Shown: positions 44,875 through 52,970 of the stretch, piece by piece
Layout: every line of letters starts with the position of its first letter
How positions within the stretch are numbered: the first letter of the stretch is position 1
DNA from: Sphingomonadales bacterium
Lineage (GTDB): Bacteria; Pseudomonadota; Alphaproteobacteria; Sphingomonadales; Sphingomonadaceae
DNA length: 64,000 nucleotides
Direction: 5' to 3'
NCBI GenBank assembly: GCA_004173185.1
Contig: SEFZ01000018.1
Span: forward strand, 28,385 to 92,384
Translations under genes and position numbers: made by a program
The notes under the pieces: generated by a model
Told to the model about the DNA's origin: nothing
What the model saw: the letters and a program-made list of their open reading frames with translations, nothing else
The model's database searches: none

Positions 44875-46520
44875 TGAGGCCGCTGACGTTCTTCACTAGT
44901 AATCAGACGAAGCTGGCGCATGCTCGGTATGCCGCAGAAGGCGTTCCGCTACGCATCGTGAGCTTTCGTCAGCGCACCTACCATGCGGGGTACAATGAGC
45001 CTCGTCTTGAATCGCGCCAGGAATTGCTTCGACAAAGTTATGAAAGTGCGCGTGGGCAATGCGAAAAGGCGGGCATTTCGCTCGATGGTGGTGCTTTCAT
45101 ACTTGAGGACACTTCGGTCAGAATCGAGGCGTTTAGCGACCAAAATAAGGAATATCCTGGCACTGATGTTAAATTCTGGATGGAAGAGCAAACGTTTGCT
45201 GCTCTCGACCTAAAGCTGAAGGAGCGAGGAAATGATCGTCGCGTGTCAGTGCGGTCCGACATTTTGCTTCACGTTCCAAAATCATTCCAAGATGCATGGC
45301 AAACGAAGGATCCTTACATCGTCTTTGTAGGCATTCAGACTGGGTCGATTGTAGATCAAGAGCAAAATTTCGATTCAAACTCCGTCTTTCCTTGGCTCGA
45401 TAACAAGTCGTTCAACAAGTGGTTTGTGCCCGACGGCTGCGATAGGCCGTTCGGATCGCTACCGATCGACCAAGCGGATAAAGTCGATTTTCGTCGCCAT
45501 TCATTCAACCAGTTGTTCAATTTTTTGATGAACGTCGGCTATGCGACGGTCGCTGAGCGCCAGCTCAAGTTTAAACTCGACCCCTTGCCTACTATCCTCC
45601 TCTGCGGACAGACCTGCTCAGGGAAGACGACGGCCGCCCAATGGCTAACTCGTGAATTCGGTTTTCTTCACGTCGAGGCAAGCGACTTTATGCACCTGAG
45701 TTACCTGCTCCGTCACGGCTACAAAGGCGATATTAAAATCGGAGATTATGCGGAGGAGGCGCTGCGGCTGAAGCCGCATATAGCTGCAGAGAAAGTGGTC
45801 GACTACATCCTGCAGCACCTCGACACACCCGTCGTGATCTCGGGCTTCCGATCGCCAGAAGAAGTCGTATACGCCGAGAATCGACTAGCAGAGGCAGGCA
45901 AAAAGCTTTCGAAGTATTTCGTCGAAGCAGATCAGGAAAAGCGGCTTGATCGTCTGAAGTCTCGCATGCGCGCGGATGACGAATTCGACGTTGCTAAACT
46001 GCAGAAGCGTGACGAACAACAAGGGCGCATGGGGCTGAGCGAGATTGAGTTGGATGACAGTTTTCGGCACATTACTAATGACGCTACCATATCGGCGTAC
46101 ACTAGGAAAATAGCGCGCCTCGTACCTGAAGCTTCACCGAAGAAGTTAAATATAATGGAGCAGTTACGGACTGCTTCGGAGGCCACAGAGGTGAAGCTCG
46201 AAGATGCAATCAAGGTTGCACTGCTGGGGTCTTGGGAAGACCACGAGCGACGCCCGAGTTTCACGACTACTGAAATCGCTAGATCAATCCACACCCAGTT
46301 TCCCAACATGAAATCGAAGCACAAGGATAACGTGAGCCGATATTTCAATCAGGATTTCTATCCTTACTATGAGATTTCTGGAGAGAGGGGGCGGAAACGC
46401 TATCGACTTTCTAACACCGGATATGGCGAGGCAGTAAAAGCGCTACGTGACGTGATCACCGATCTTGATCGATCTCGACCACGGATCTTGGAAGTCGCGA
46501 GTGAAGCGCAGGCCATTTAA
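44871..46520 (+). CDS. HAM1/ITPase-like pyrophosphatase - P-loop kinase - winged-helix fusion
   Basis: A 549-aa three-part protein. Residues 4-230 have the HAM1/ITPase (XTP/dITP pyrophosphatase) pattern: FFTSNQTK (7-14), ES (47-48), LEDTSVRIEAF (78-88), YPGTDVKFW (95-103) and the late PDGCDRPFGSL region (187-197). Residues 240-420 are a P-loop nucleotide/dephospho-CoA-kinase-like domain with ILLCGQTCSGKTTAAQW (242-258) and VVISGFRSPEEVV (321-333). Residues 455-535 form a winged helix (TTTEIARSIHTQFP to RKRYRLSNTGYG). It would cleave a non-canonical (d)NTP to the monophosphate, phosphorylate a nucleotide or nucleoside, and bind DNA or protein. ATG 44871 overlaps the upstream stop by 4 bp. HAM1 key acidic residues are present. 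Confidence 0.8.
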   Translation: MMRPLTFFTSNQTKLAHARYAAEGVPLRIVSFRQRTYHAGYNEPRLESRQELLRQSYESARGQCEKAGISLDGGAFILEDTSVRIEAFSDQNKEYPGTDVKFWMEEQTFAALDLKLKERGNDRRVSVRSDILLHVPKSFQDAWQTKDPYIVFVGIQTGSIVDQEQNFDSNSVFPWLDNKSFNKWFVPDGCDRPFGSLPIDQADKVDFRRHSFNQLFNFLMNVGYATVAERQLKFKLDPLPTILLCGQTCSGKTTAAQWLTREFGFLHVEASDFMHLSYLLRHGYKGDIKIGDYAEEALRLKPHIAAEKVVDYILQHLDTPVVISGFRSPEEVVYAENRLAEAGKKLSKYFVEADQEKRLDRLKSRMRADDEFDVAKLQKRDEQQGRMGLSEIELDDSFRHITNDATISAYTRKIARLVPEASPKKLNIMEQLRTASEATEVKLEDAIKVALLGSWEDHERRPSFTTTEIARSIHTQFPNMKSKHKDNVSRYFNQDFYPYYEISGERGRKRYRLSNTGYGEAVKALRDVITDLDRSRPRILEVASEAQAI

Positions 46521-46544
46521 AAGCACGAACTAAAAGCTGCTTTT
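46519..46544 (+). terminator. Hairpin at the end of the low-GC operon
   Basis: AAAAGCA (46519-46525), a 12-nt loop and TGCTTTT (46538-46544). The stem is perfect and starts at the last bases of the stop codon of the fusion gene. The T-rich 3' arm favours plus-strand termination. Confidence 0.45.
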
Positions 46545-46883
46545 GTGGTTCGGACCGTTGCTGCTTACATGCAGCTATGAGGCACTAAGCAGGCGTGGAA
46601 CTCCCACCCCACCGAACGGCAGGTTACGGGCCACGATTAACTCGGCGGCTACGGCGTACATGAGGCGCAACGGGCCGGTGCGGCCTTGGCCCGACACGAG
46701 GCGCGAGGAGCGCCCAGCCGAGACAGCGGCGCCGGGTAATCGCACATTGCTATACGCAAAAGGCCGAGAGACGTCGCGGTCACCGTCACCCATTTTGACC
46801 ATATCAATGCAAAGGGCTCTTGGTGCGTCGTGGTTGCCAAAGCTTTGCTTCGCCGCGGGACGGCGCCCGGCTATGAGCCGTGA
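46521..46883. other. 363-bp intergenic region
   Basis: Apart from the hairpin at its start I see no gene. GC rises back to the level of the flanking genome here. On the minus strand a 3' fragment reading MYAVAAELIVARNLPFGGVG is open but joins antisense sequence of the next gene, so it is not accepted as a gene. Confidence 0.4.
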
Positions 46884-48005
46884 ATGACCGAGCCTTCTTC
46901 CCACCGCGTTGAGCCACCCCGCCCCGGGGGCCGGATGTTCGTCTACAAGGAGCAGGAGCGTCCGGGGAGAGGTCCGCTGCGTACCATCGCCTTCACCGAT
47001 GTCGATATCAGGCCGCGGACCTATGAGGAGCTTTTGGCGGCAAAGCTTCATTCCGGCATCACGATCCCACTCGAAATGTATAACGGGCGGATCGTCGAGA
47101 CCGATGTCGAAGGCGTCGATATCAGCAAATATGCGCACATCACGGCGACGCTGGTAAGTCCTTTCACGGTGAAGGCGATCGGCCTGGTGCGCGGAGGTTG
47201 GCTGCCGTCGGCGCTTGCAGCAACGCGCGACTCGGCGGTTATCCTTCCCGATCGGAATATCATCACCGAGATCGCCGGGCGTTTCGACGCCGGCAGGAAG
47301 GTGGGCCGCGACCCGGACTTTCTCGATCTGTTCGAGGACGATCCGGTCCGCATCAATCCGATGCTCTACGCGATGGAAGGCAATGGGCGGGCGCTTCCCG
47401 CGCCCGAGGCCGCGCGGGCGCAGCTCGAAGAGGCGGTGGAAAAGCTGCGCAAGGCACTGCCGAAGGCGACGCTGATGGTAGGACCGGAATCGATCAAGGG
47501 CCTCTTCGGCCTGCTCGGGGATGTTCGTCCCGGCATGGCACGCAAACAGGCGTTTCTGCGCCATGTCGCCCCGATGCTCGCAGCGCCGGTCGCGCTCCGC
47601 TATGTCGACAAAAGATGGGAGGAGATCGTCATCGCCGCGAAGGATTTCGGGCTGATGCAAGCCTCGTTCGTCCTTCTCGCCGTGCTCAGTACCCTTGTGA
47701 ACCCGGGGCGCTGCGCCGCGAAAAGCCTGCTCAAATTTCATGCCGCCTACAGTGACGCCGACGCCTATAACGCTTTGTCCGATCTCCAGGCGCTCGACCT
47801 GCTGCTCTACAGCCTGGCCCTTGCCCCACAGATGCATACACAGCTGTGCACCGCCGATCGCAATCTCGCCTTGTTCTGGGTCGGTGCGGGCGCGTCCGAC
47901 ATTGCCCGCGAAGGCGACGGGATTCGCTTTACACTGACCCCGCATGATGCCCTCCTCCCCGAGGCCTATGCTCAGCGCTGGTCGGCAGAAATCAACGCCG
48001 CTTAA
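46884..48005 (+). CDS. Hypothetical protein with possible PIN-like nuclease fold
   Basis: A 373-aa protein. From about residue 115 the pattern SAVILPDRNIITEI, a helical insert, YNALSDLQALDLLLYSLA and LCTADRNLALFWVG gives acidic residues at ends of hydrophobic strands in the order expected of a PIN-like domain (D in ILPDRN, D in SDLQALD, D in TADRN). The N-terminal 110 residues (YNGRIVETDVEGVDISKYAH) are unassigned. The PIN assignment is tentative. ATG 46884 has no strong Shine-Dalgarno sequence. A HEPN-like gene follows 148 bp downstream on the same strand. Confidence 0.55.
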   Translation: MTEPSSHRVEPPRPGGRMFVYKEQERPGRGPLRTIAFTDVDIRPRTYEELLAAKLHSGITIPLEMYNGRIVETDVEGVDISKYAHITATLVSPFTVKAIGLVRGGWLPSALAATRDSAVILPDRNIITEIAGRFDAGRKVGRDPDFLDLFEDDPVRINPMLYAMEGNGRALPAPEAARAQLEEAVEKLRKALPKATLMVGPESIKGLFGLLGDVRPGMARKQAFLRHVAPMLAAPVALRYVDKRWEEIVIAAKDFGLMQASFVLLAVLSTLVNPGRCAAKSLLKFHAAYSDADAYNALSDLQALDLLLYSLALAPQMHTQLCTADRNLALFWVGAGASDIAREGDGIRFTLTPHDALLPEAYAQRWSAEINAA

Positions 48006-48153
48006 GATTGGTTCAGCACTCATGGCGGGCTTCAGGTGGATGGATCTGTCCGCGGAAGCGGAACGCCTCGCGACCGGCTGCGGCTGAAGAGCGCATGCGC
48101 ACTTCCTATCTAAGCACCGAGACGCGCATCACGCGACGGCGAGGAGTAGAGGC

Positions 48154-49020
48154 GTGACCTTAACGGCATCGAAAAACGATTTGGTCCACGAACTCTTCGT
48201 TCGGACCGCCGACGAGAATTATGTCACCGCACGGTGGTGCGCGATCAACCGGCTGAACACGGACTTCTTCTGGCTCGCCCTCCACGCGGTCGAGAAATAT
48301 CTCAAGGCCGTGCTGCTGGTGAACCGGCGGTCTGCTAAAGGCTATGGCCATGACATCGTGAAGCTCTACGCGGCGGTGAAGGCCATCGCCGGACCGCTGC
48401 TACCCGACCGACTGGAGCAACCTGCCGATCTCAATATCGCTCACTGGTTCGAGCGAACGGCCGATGATTTCATTGCCCATCTGCTGCGCAACGGCAACGC
48501 CGACAACCGGTATCTCATCTATGGTTACGTGACACGAAGCGAAGATCTTCACATGCTCGACATGATGGTGTTCGCTATCCGCCGATTGATCTGCCAGCTC
48601 GACGAACCCCATATCGTGAGCCGCCGTCCGGACGCGCCGACCTTCACCAATCGTGAGCTGCTGACGCGCCAGCCCGAATATTATACGCGGTTGAGCATGC
48701 CGCTTGACGAGTTGGTCTGGGCTCGCGAGGATTCCGATCGCCGGACGGCGGCGCTCAATCTCAACATGGCGTTCGCCCGCGAGGATTTCGCCCACACGCC
48801 GATGCGCAGTGGTTCGTCCTCTCGCAATCCGGTCATCATACGCCGGATCCTCGACCCGCTCGAAAGTGACGATGCGACACGCGCAGCCGAGGGCATCGAA
48901 TTAGCCCGCTGGTTTCTTGCCAACGTCCAGGTTCCAAAGGGGAAGCTCGAGGACCTAGGGGTCACCGAGCAGATCCAAGCGGCAATCGCCGCTGCCCAGG
49001 CCAAACACGGATTGCCTTAG
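48154..49020 (+). CDS. HEPN-domain-like protein
   Basis: A 288-aa protein. FFWLALHAVEKYLKAVLLVN (38-57), followed by YGHDIVKLYAAV, has the H-x-x-E-K-x-L-K-A-x-L-L layout of HEPN domains. A classical Rx4-6H RNase motif is not obvious by eye, so it may be a non-catalytic HEPN or have a variant site. The C-terminal half is helical and unknown. The GTG start has GAGGAG upstream. A RES-domain protein begins 127 bp later on the same strand, which suggests a functional association. Confidence 0.65.
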   Translation: MTLTASKNDLVHELFVRTADENYVTARWCAINRLNTDFFWLALHAVEKYLKAVLLVNRRSAKGYGHDIVKLYAAVKAIAGPLLPDRLEQPADLNIAHWFERTADDFIAHLLRNGNADNRYLIYGYVTRSEDLHMLDMMVFAIRRLICQLDEPHIVSRRPDAPTFTNRELLTRQPEYYTRLSMPLDELVWAREDSDRRTAALNLNMAFAREDFAHTPMRSGSSSRNPVIIRRILDPLESDDATRAAEGIELARWFLANVQVPKGKLEDLGVTEQIQAAIAAAQAKHGLP

Positions 49021-49146
49021 CCTCGCTAAAACGCAGGCCGACGATACGCGATCGCAATCGCCGACCGAGCCCGTCGCGGCACGATGATTGCGCTCGTCGG
49101 ACTCGGACCCCAAATAGGGCGCTCGAAACTCAGGCACGGGAACAAT

Positions 49147-50415
49147 ATGGGACATTTCAGCGACCTCGCGGCTCGCGAAGCCGAGCAGCCGCTCAATCTC
49201 AAGGGCATTGAGGGGAGACGGGTTTGCAGCACTTGCTTCGGCGATCCGCACCTCGCGAAGGTGGTCGAGGAGAACGCTGACGCCAACAAATGTGATTATT
49301 GTGGCGAAGCGGGCGGCGATGTCATTGCCGGACCGCTGAGCGCCGTCATGGAGTTCATGCTCCCGCAGATCGAACTGGAATATGCAAGCGCCGACCAGGC
49401 CCTTCCGAGGGATCCCGAGACCAAGGGCCGGATGTTCCCCGAGGATGAGTTCGATACGCGCGACCTGCTCGAATCCTATATCGAGCTCGAGTTGCCCAAT
49501 GATTATAAGGGACGGCTTATGGAGGATATTGCCAGCGCGATGCCCGATCAGGATTGGTGCTTCGTCAATCCGCTGGGGACCCCGGACGACGAAGCCATCG
49601 GCAATAGCTGGGACGCATTCAAGACGGTCATAAAGCACCGTCGCCGCTTCTTCTTCCTTCAGCACAAGGATCAGGAACTGGAACAGGGACTGAGCTGGGG
49701 CGATGCCGCCTACAACGTTCCCGACCTCCTTGAGAGGATCGGCGCTTTCGCGCGCGATCATGGGCTCATTACGCGGCTCAAGGCGGGCTCGCGCTGGGTG
49801 CGCGTCCAGGAACTCGGTGAGGGCGAGCATGGCTTTGACCCCAGGCGTATGGGACCGCCGCCCTATGCGAAAGCCGATATGCCCAATCGCATGAGCCCGG
49901 CGGGCGTCCCGATGTTCTACGGTGCGGCCGACCTCTCGACCGCGCTCGCCGAGGTCGCCGACACCAAAGCCGGCTTCGCATGCGGCACCTTCGAGACGCT
50001 GAAGGACATCATGGTCCTCGACGTCCGCACGGCCCCTGATGTCCCGAGCCTCTTCGATCCGGAGAAAGCGAAGGATCGCGCCACTGCAATGTTCATGCAT
50101 TCGTTCATCGACGATTTCCGCGCTCCGATCGACCGCAAGCTCCGTCCGCATGTCGATTATCTGCCGACGCAGGTGGTTACCGAATATTTCCGGACTTCGG
50201 TTGCGAGTGCCGACGACGAACCGATCTTCGGCGTCGTCTATGCGAGCACCAAAAACGGTCAGGATGCGATCGTGCTCTTCGCCGAAAATGGCGATGTCGT
50301 CGACGGGGCACCCGATTGTGAACCCGACAACGAAGAGTGGCTGCGCATGGCGGAATATACGGAGATCGATCATGTCCCCGACGCGCCGACGCCGCAGAAT
50401 GCTAACGGCGGATGA
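49147..50415 (+). CDS. Zinc-ribbon/RES-domain protein (HEPN/RES-type)
   Basis: A 422-aa protein. The N-terminal zinc-ribbon-like segment has CSTCFGD and CDYCGEAGG with two CxxC pairs. A middle helical region follows, and the C-terminal RES domain from about 250 carries GVPMFYGAADLSTALAEV and YLPTQVVTEYFRTS. RES proteins act as NAD+ phosphorylase/ADP-ribosylation-type toxins in the RES-Xre systems; the zinc-ribbon/RES architecture is found in single-gene or HEPN-linked loci. No Xre/DUF2384 antitoxin gene is adjacent. The ATG at 49147 is chosen over 49084 because the conserved region begins just after it; this is not certain. Confidence 0.75.
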   Translation: MGHFSDLAAREAEQPLNLKGIEGRRVCSTCFGDPHLAKVVEENADANKCDYCGEAGGDVIAGPLSAVMEFMLPQIELEYASADQALPRDPETKGRMFPEDEFDTRDLLESYIELELPNDYKGRLMEDIASAMPDQDWCFVNPLGTPDDEAIGNSWDAFKTVIKHRRRFFFLQHKDQELEQGLSWGDAAYNVPDLLERIGAFARDHGLITRLKAGSRWVRVQELGEGEHGFDPRRMGPPPYAKADMPNRMSPAGVPMFYGAADLSTALAEVADTKAGFACGTFETLKDIMVLDVRTAPDVPSLFDPEKAKDRATAMFMHSFIDDFRAPIDRKLRPHVDYLPTQVVTEYFRTSVASADDEPIFGVVYASTKNGQDAIVLFAENGDVVDGAPDCEPDNEEWLRMAEYTEIDHVPDAPTPQNANGG

Positions 50416-50789
50416 AGAAAATGACCCGGCACGGCCTAAGGCCGCCAAGCACGGCCCTCCGCCCAAGATCTGCACCCGAAAGCTTGATAGGCTGGGCTGC
50501 GTCCCGTCGATTCGGAACGGGCGAGTTCGCGGCGGCCGCCAGATAAGGGCGTATTTCATCTGGCAAACAGCGACTTGCACCGTTGCCGACACCGCGCCCG
50601 CTCTCTCATAACACCGCTCCGCAATCGACGTCTGACTCGCCGATGTCCGCTTCGGAGTACGGCGCACCGAAGCAGAACGACTGACATCAGGAGCGCAGCC
50701 GGCGCCGTCGAGAAGGTCCGCTTTCGGGGGCCATAAACGAGGTGTCGGAACGACCGAGATCAGGCGCAAAGCGGTCGATAAAGCCGACC
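50416..50789. other. 374-bp intergenic region between convergent genes
   Basis: It lies between the plus-strand RES gene and the minus-strand ECF sigma gene. No gene, T-run hairpin or repeat was recognised. It may hold both terminators in a form not seen by eye. Confidence 0.4.
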
Positions 50790-51299
50790 TCATTCTAGCC
50801 GCGTGGCGGCTCGCCGACACCGACCCAAAGCTCGCATCATATGGTAGTCAACGCCTTTTTCTCCGATGCCGACCTGCTCCGCGATTGCCCGATATGACAT
50901 GCCCTTGAGCCGATGCATCAGGAATATCCGCCGCGTTCTACGCGGCATCGCGAGAAGCGCCCGTCGATAAGCTCGACGCAATTCCGCTGACTGAATCCCG
51001 CTTTCTTGGTCGGGCTGGATTGCAACATCCCGCGCTTCATCCAAAGGATATAAAACGCACCCTTTCCTGCGCCAGGTCCGGTATCTTTCGATAAGCAAAT
51101 TTCGAGCTGTCCTTGTCAGATATGCTTGGGGGTTTTCAACCCTTTCGAACGCCCCGCAGCGGAGCATTCTGGTGAAAGCTTCCTGTACTAGGTCTGGCGC
51201 TGCCTGGCGGCCCACCTTGCGCCTGAAAAAGTGGAACAGCCGCACGTTCTGCGATCGGTAGAATTCGTCGAACGACGTGAATGGTCCAGGGGCGGTCAT
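50790..51299 (-). CDS. ECF-type RNA polymerase sigma factor
   Basis: A 169-aa sigma-70 family protein. Region 2 covers about 12-80 (PDLVQEAFTRMLR, NPQAYLTRTARNLLIERYRT) and region 4 about 105-165 (RRTRRIFLMHRLKGMSYRAI with HTH GIGEKGVDYHMMRALGRC), the size and layout of FecI-like ECF factors. The ATG at 51299 overlaps the upstream nucleotidyltransferase-like gene by 4 bp (ATGA), with GGAGGAAC as the ribosome-binding site. FecI factors usually pair with FecR anti-sigma proteins and TonB receptors, neither of which is adjacent; here the partner is a nucleotidyltransferase-like protein. Confidence 0.85.
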   Translation of the reverse strand: MTAPGPFTSFDEFYRSQNVRLFHFFRRKVGRQAAPDLVQEAFTRMLRCGAFERVENPQAYLTRTARNLLIERYRTWRRKGCVLYPLDEARDVAIQPDQESGIQSAELRRAYRRALLAMPRRTRRIFLMHRLKGMSYRAIAEQVGIGEKGVDYHMMRALGRCRRAATRLE

Positions 51300-51790
51300 G
51301 GCCGTTCCTCCCGCTGGTCGCGCGAGGGCAGCGGCGCATCGCGCGAAGCGCGGTAAAGGGTGATGCCGGCCTCGATCCGATCGAGAATGAAAGTGTCGCG
51401 CTCGGCCTTGGCGGTGCGAATGTCGGACTTTGAATAGATCTCGACATCGACGGCGCAGCGATTGCCGAGTTCCCGGTCGATTGTCGCTCGTACCCGTCGC
51501 CAACAGCGTTCGTCGGTGAAGAGGGGATGATTGACGACGACCCAGAATTCGTAATCGGAAAATTCGATCGTCCGGCTGTCTTCGTACCAGGATCGCCGTG
51601 CATAGGGACCGATCAGGATGATGCGCCTGATCCGTCCCGGCTCGGGTACCTGCACCTGCAACGGGTCGAACAGGCCGCGCAATATGCGGGTTATGCGCTC
51701 GATCTCTCGTTGCTTCCGCCGAATAAGATGGCCGACTCGCGCCATAACGACTTCGCGCGCGTAAACGTCGTTTGAATGTGGGGTAGTCAT
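51296..51790 (-). CDS. Degenerate MNT-like nucleotidyltransferase
   Basis: A 164-aa protein with the nucleotidyltransferase fold pattern RIRRIILIGPYARRSW, where active family members have G-S-x-x-R (compare GSHARNDW in the gene at 52009), and FSDYEFWVVV, where active ones have DFD or D-x-D. The Ser is replaced by Pro and one catalytic Asp by Glu, so activity is doubtful. The start at 51790 gives the MTTPHSND N-terminus; an ATG at 51838 is possible. It is translationally coupled to the ECF sigma gene by a 4-bp overlap, an unusual pairing. Confidence 0.65.
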   Translation of the reverse strand: MTTPHSNDVYAREVVMARVGHLIRRKQREIERITRILRGLFDPLQVQVPEPGRIRRIILIGPYARRSWYEDSRTIEFSDYEFWVVVNHPLFTDERCWRRVRATIDRELGNRCAVDVEIYSKSDIRTAKAERDTFILDRIEAGITLYRASRDAPLPSRDQREERP

Positions 51791-52008
51791 TTGCAGCTCG
51801 CACCGCGGCGGTCCGCGCGTCGTCGCGCGGATGAGCAAGCGGTGTTCGCTGTGGCGCCGCTGGAGCGGCTATCAGCAACCGTCCGACACGCGGCCGGACC
51901 TACATGATGCCTGGCAGGATTATCCCCGGAATGGCCGCCAGTCGTTCCATTCCGTGAGGCGGATTATGCCAGAATCCGGGAGTCCCGGCAAGTCGCCGGA
52001 CGCAGCGC

Positions 52009-52929
52009 CTACTTGCGCGCCGCCGCCTCAAGCTCGGCGATTTTGTCGGAGCAGACCTGATGCACGACGCGGCCGAGTTCCTCGACGCGCTCGCCCAACC
52101 AAGCCAGTTCCTCTTCGCTGATTTTGTAATGTTTGGAATAACGCGCCTTGGTGTAGGCCTCCTTCAACTTCTGAAACATCGCGCGATCCTGGCGATTGTC
52201 CTCGGGCCAGATGCCGTAAAGACGACGGTCGAGCCCTTCGGCAACCGAGCGCAAAAACGCGATGTTGTGGTTGTAAGGCGTGTAAAATGTGAGCGTCAGC
52301 AGCAGGCAGGCATAGAGCCGTTCGGTAGCCTGGTGCAGGTTGAAGGCCGCATCGCGATATTCGTGCTGGGATACGCAAAACAGGTAGATTTTCTGAGAAC
52401 TAGTGGCGAGGGGCATCCACTCTTCAAAATACTCCTTGGCCGCATCCAACGCCTGTTCCGGTGTCTTCGGCTTCGACGTGGCCAATTCGCGGTCATCGGC
52501 CTCGTATAGCGCGATTCCGTCTTTCACGACCTCCATGAAGAAGACGCGGCCATGCGAAAGCCCGTCGTTCACCTCATGCAGACTGTGGACGATAAAGTTG
52601 ACCGGCGTGTGGAGTGTCTTTTCGATCGTGTAGGCGCGGATCAACCTTTCCTCGGCCTTCGCCCAATAGGCGGCGCGGTCGGTCAGCTCCTTCTGACTAA
52701 CGATGACGAGGATATCGAAGTCAGACTTATATTGGTTCGCCGACAGCGGCGCATCGACCCAGTCATTGCGCGCGTGGCTGCCGAACAGGATGATCTTGAG
52801 GATTCGCGCGCCCTTGCGCGGGCCGGTCGCATTCTCCGTGCTCTCACGAAACTCGTCGAAGATGGTCTCGACGACGCGTTCAAGTTCGCGCTGCTTGGCA
52901 GCAGGGAGATGATCAAGGTCGGTGCGCAT
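52009..52929 (-). CDS. MNT-HEPN fusion protein
   Basis: A 306-aa protein. The nucleotidyltransferase domain at about 40-150 has IILFGSHARNDW (G50-S51, R54) and SDFDILVIV (D70, D72). The C-terminal HEPN domain at about 160-300 has YLFCVSQHEYRDAAFNLHQA and an R-x3-H (RYSKH, 263-267), close to the HEPN RNase motif. MNT (antitoxin) and HEPN (toxin) usually occur as separate two-gene toxin-antitoxin pairs; here they are fused, as in other known fusions. The gene ends near the TraA-like relaxase gene with 41 bp between them on the same strand. Confidence 0.8.
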   Translation of the reverse strand: MRTDLDHLPAAKQRELERVVETIFDEFRESTENATGPRKGARILKIILFGSHARNDWVDAPLSANQYKSDFDILVIVSQKELTDRAAYWAKAEERLIRAYTIEKTLHTPVNFIVHSLHEVNDGLSHGRVFFMEVVKDGIALYEADDRELATSKPKTPEQALDAAKEYFEEWMPLATSSQKIYLFCVSQHEYRDAAFNLHQATERLYACLLLTLTFYTPYNHNIAFLRSVAEGLDRRLYGIWPEDNRQDRAMFQKLKEAYTKARYSKHYKISEEELAWLGERVEELGRVVHQVCSDKIAELEAAARK

Positions 52930-52970
52930 GTCTCAAGAATCTTCGGCAAGATCATACGGTTTGGCAAGGA

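Noticed and set aside
46575..48023. 482-aa open frame on the minus strand
   Set aside because: It lies antisense over the plus-strand gene at 46884, has an Arg/Asp/Gly-rich composition typical of shadow frames in high-GC DNA, and shows no family pattern.
48955..50820. 621-aa open frame on the minus strand
   Set aside because: It is antisense to the RES-domain gene, with no domain, and is explained by high GC codon structure.
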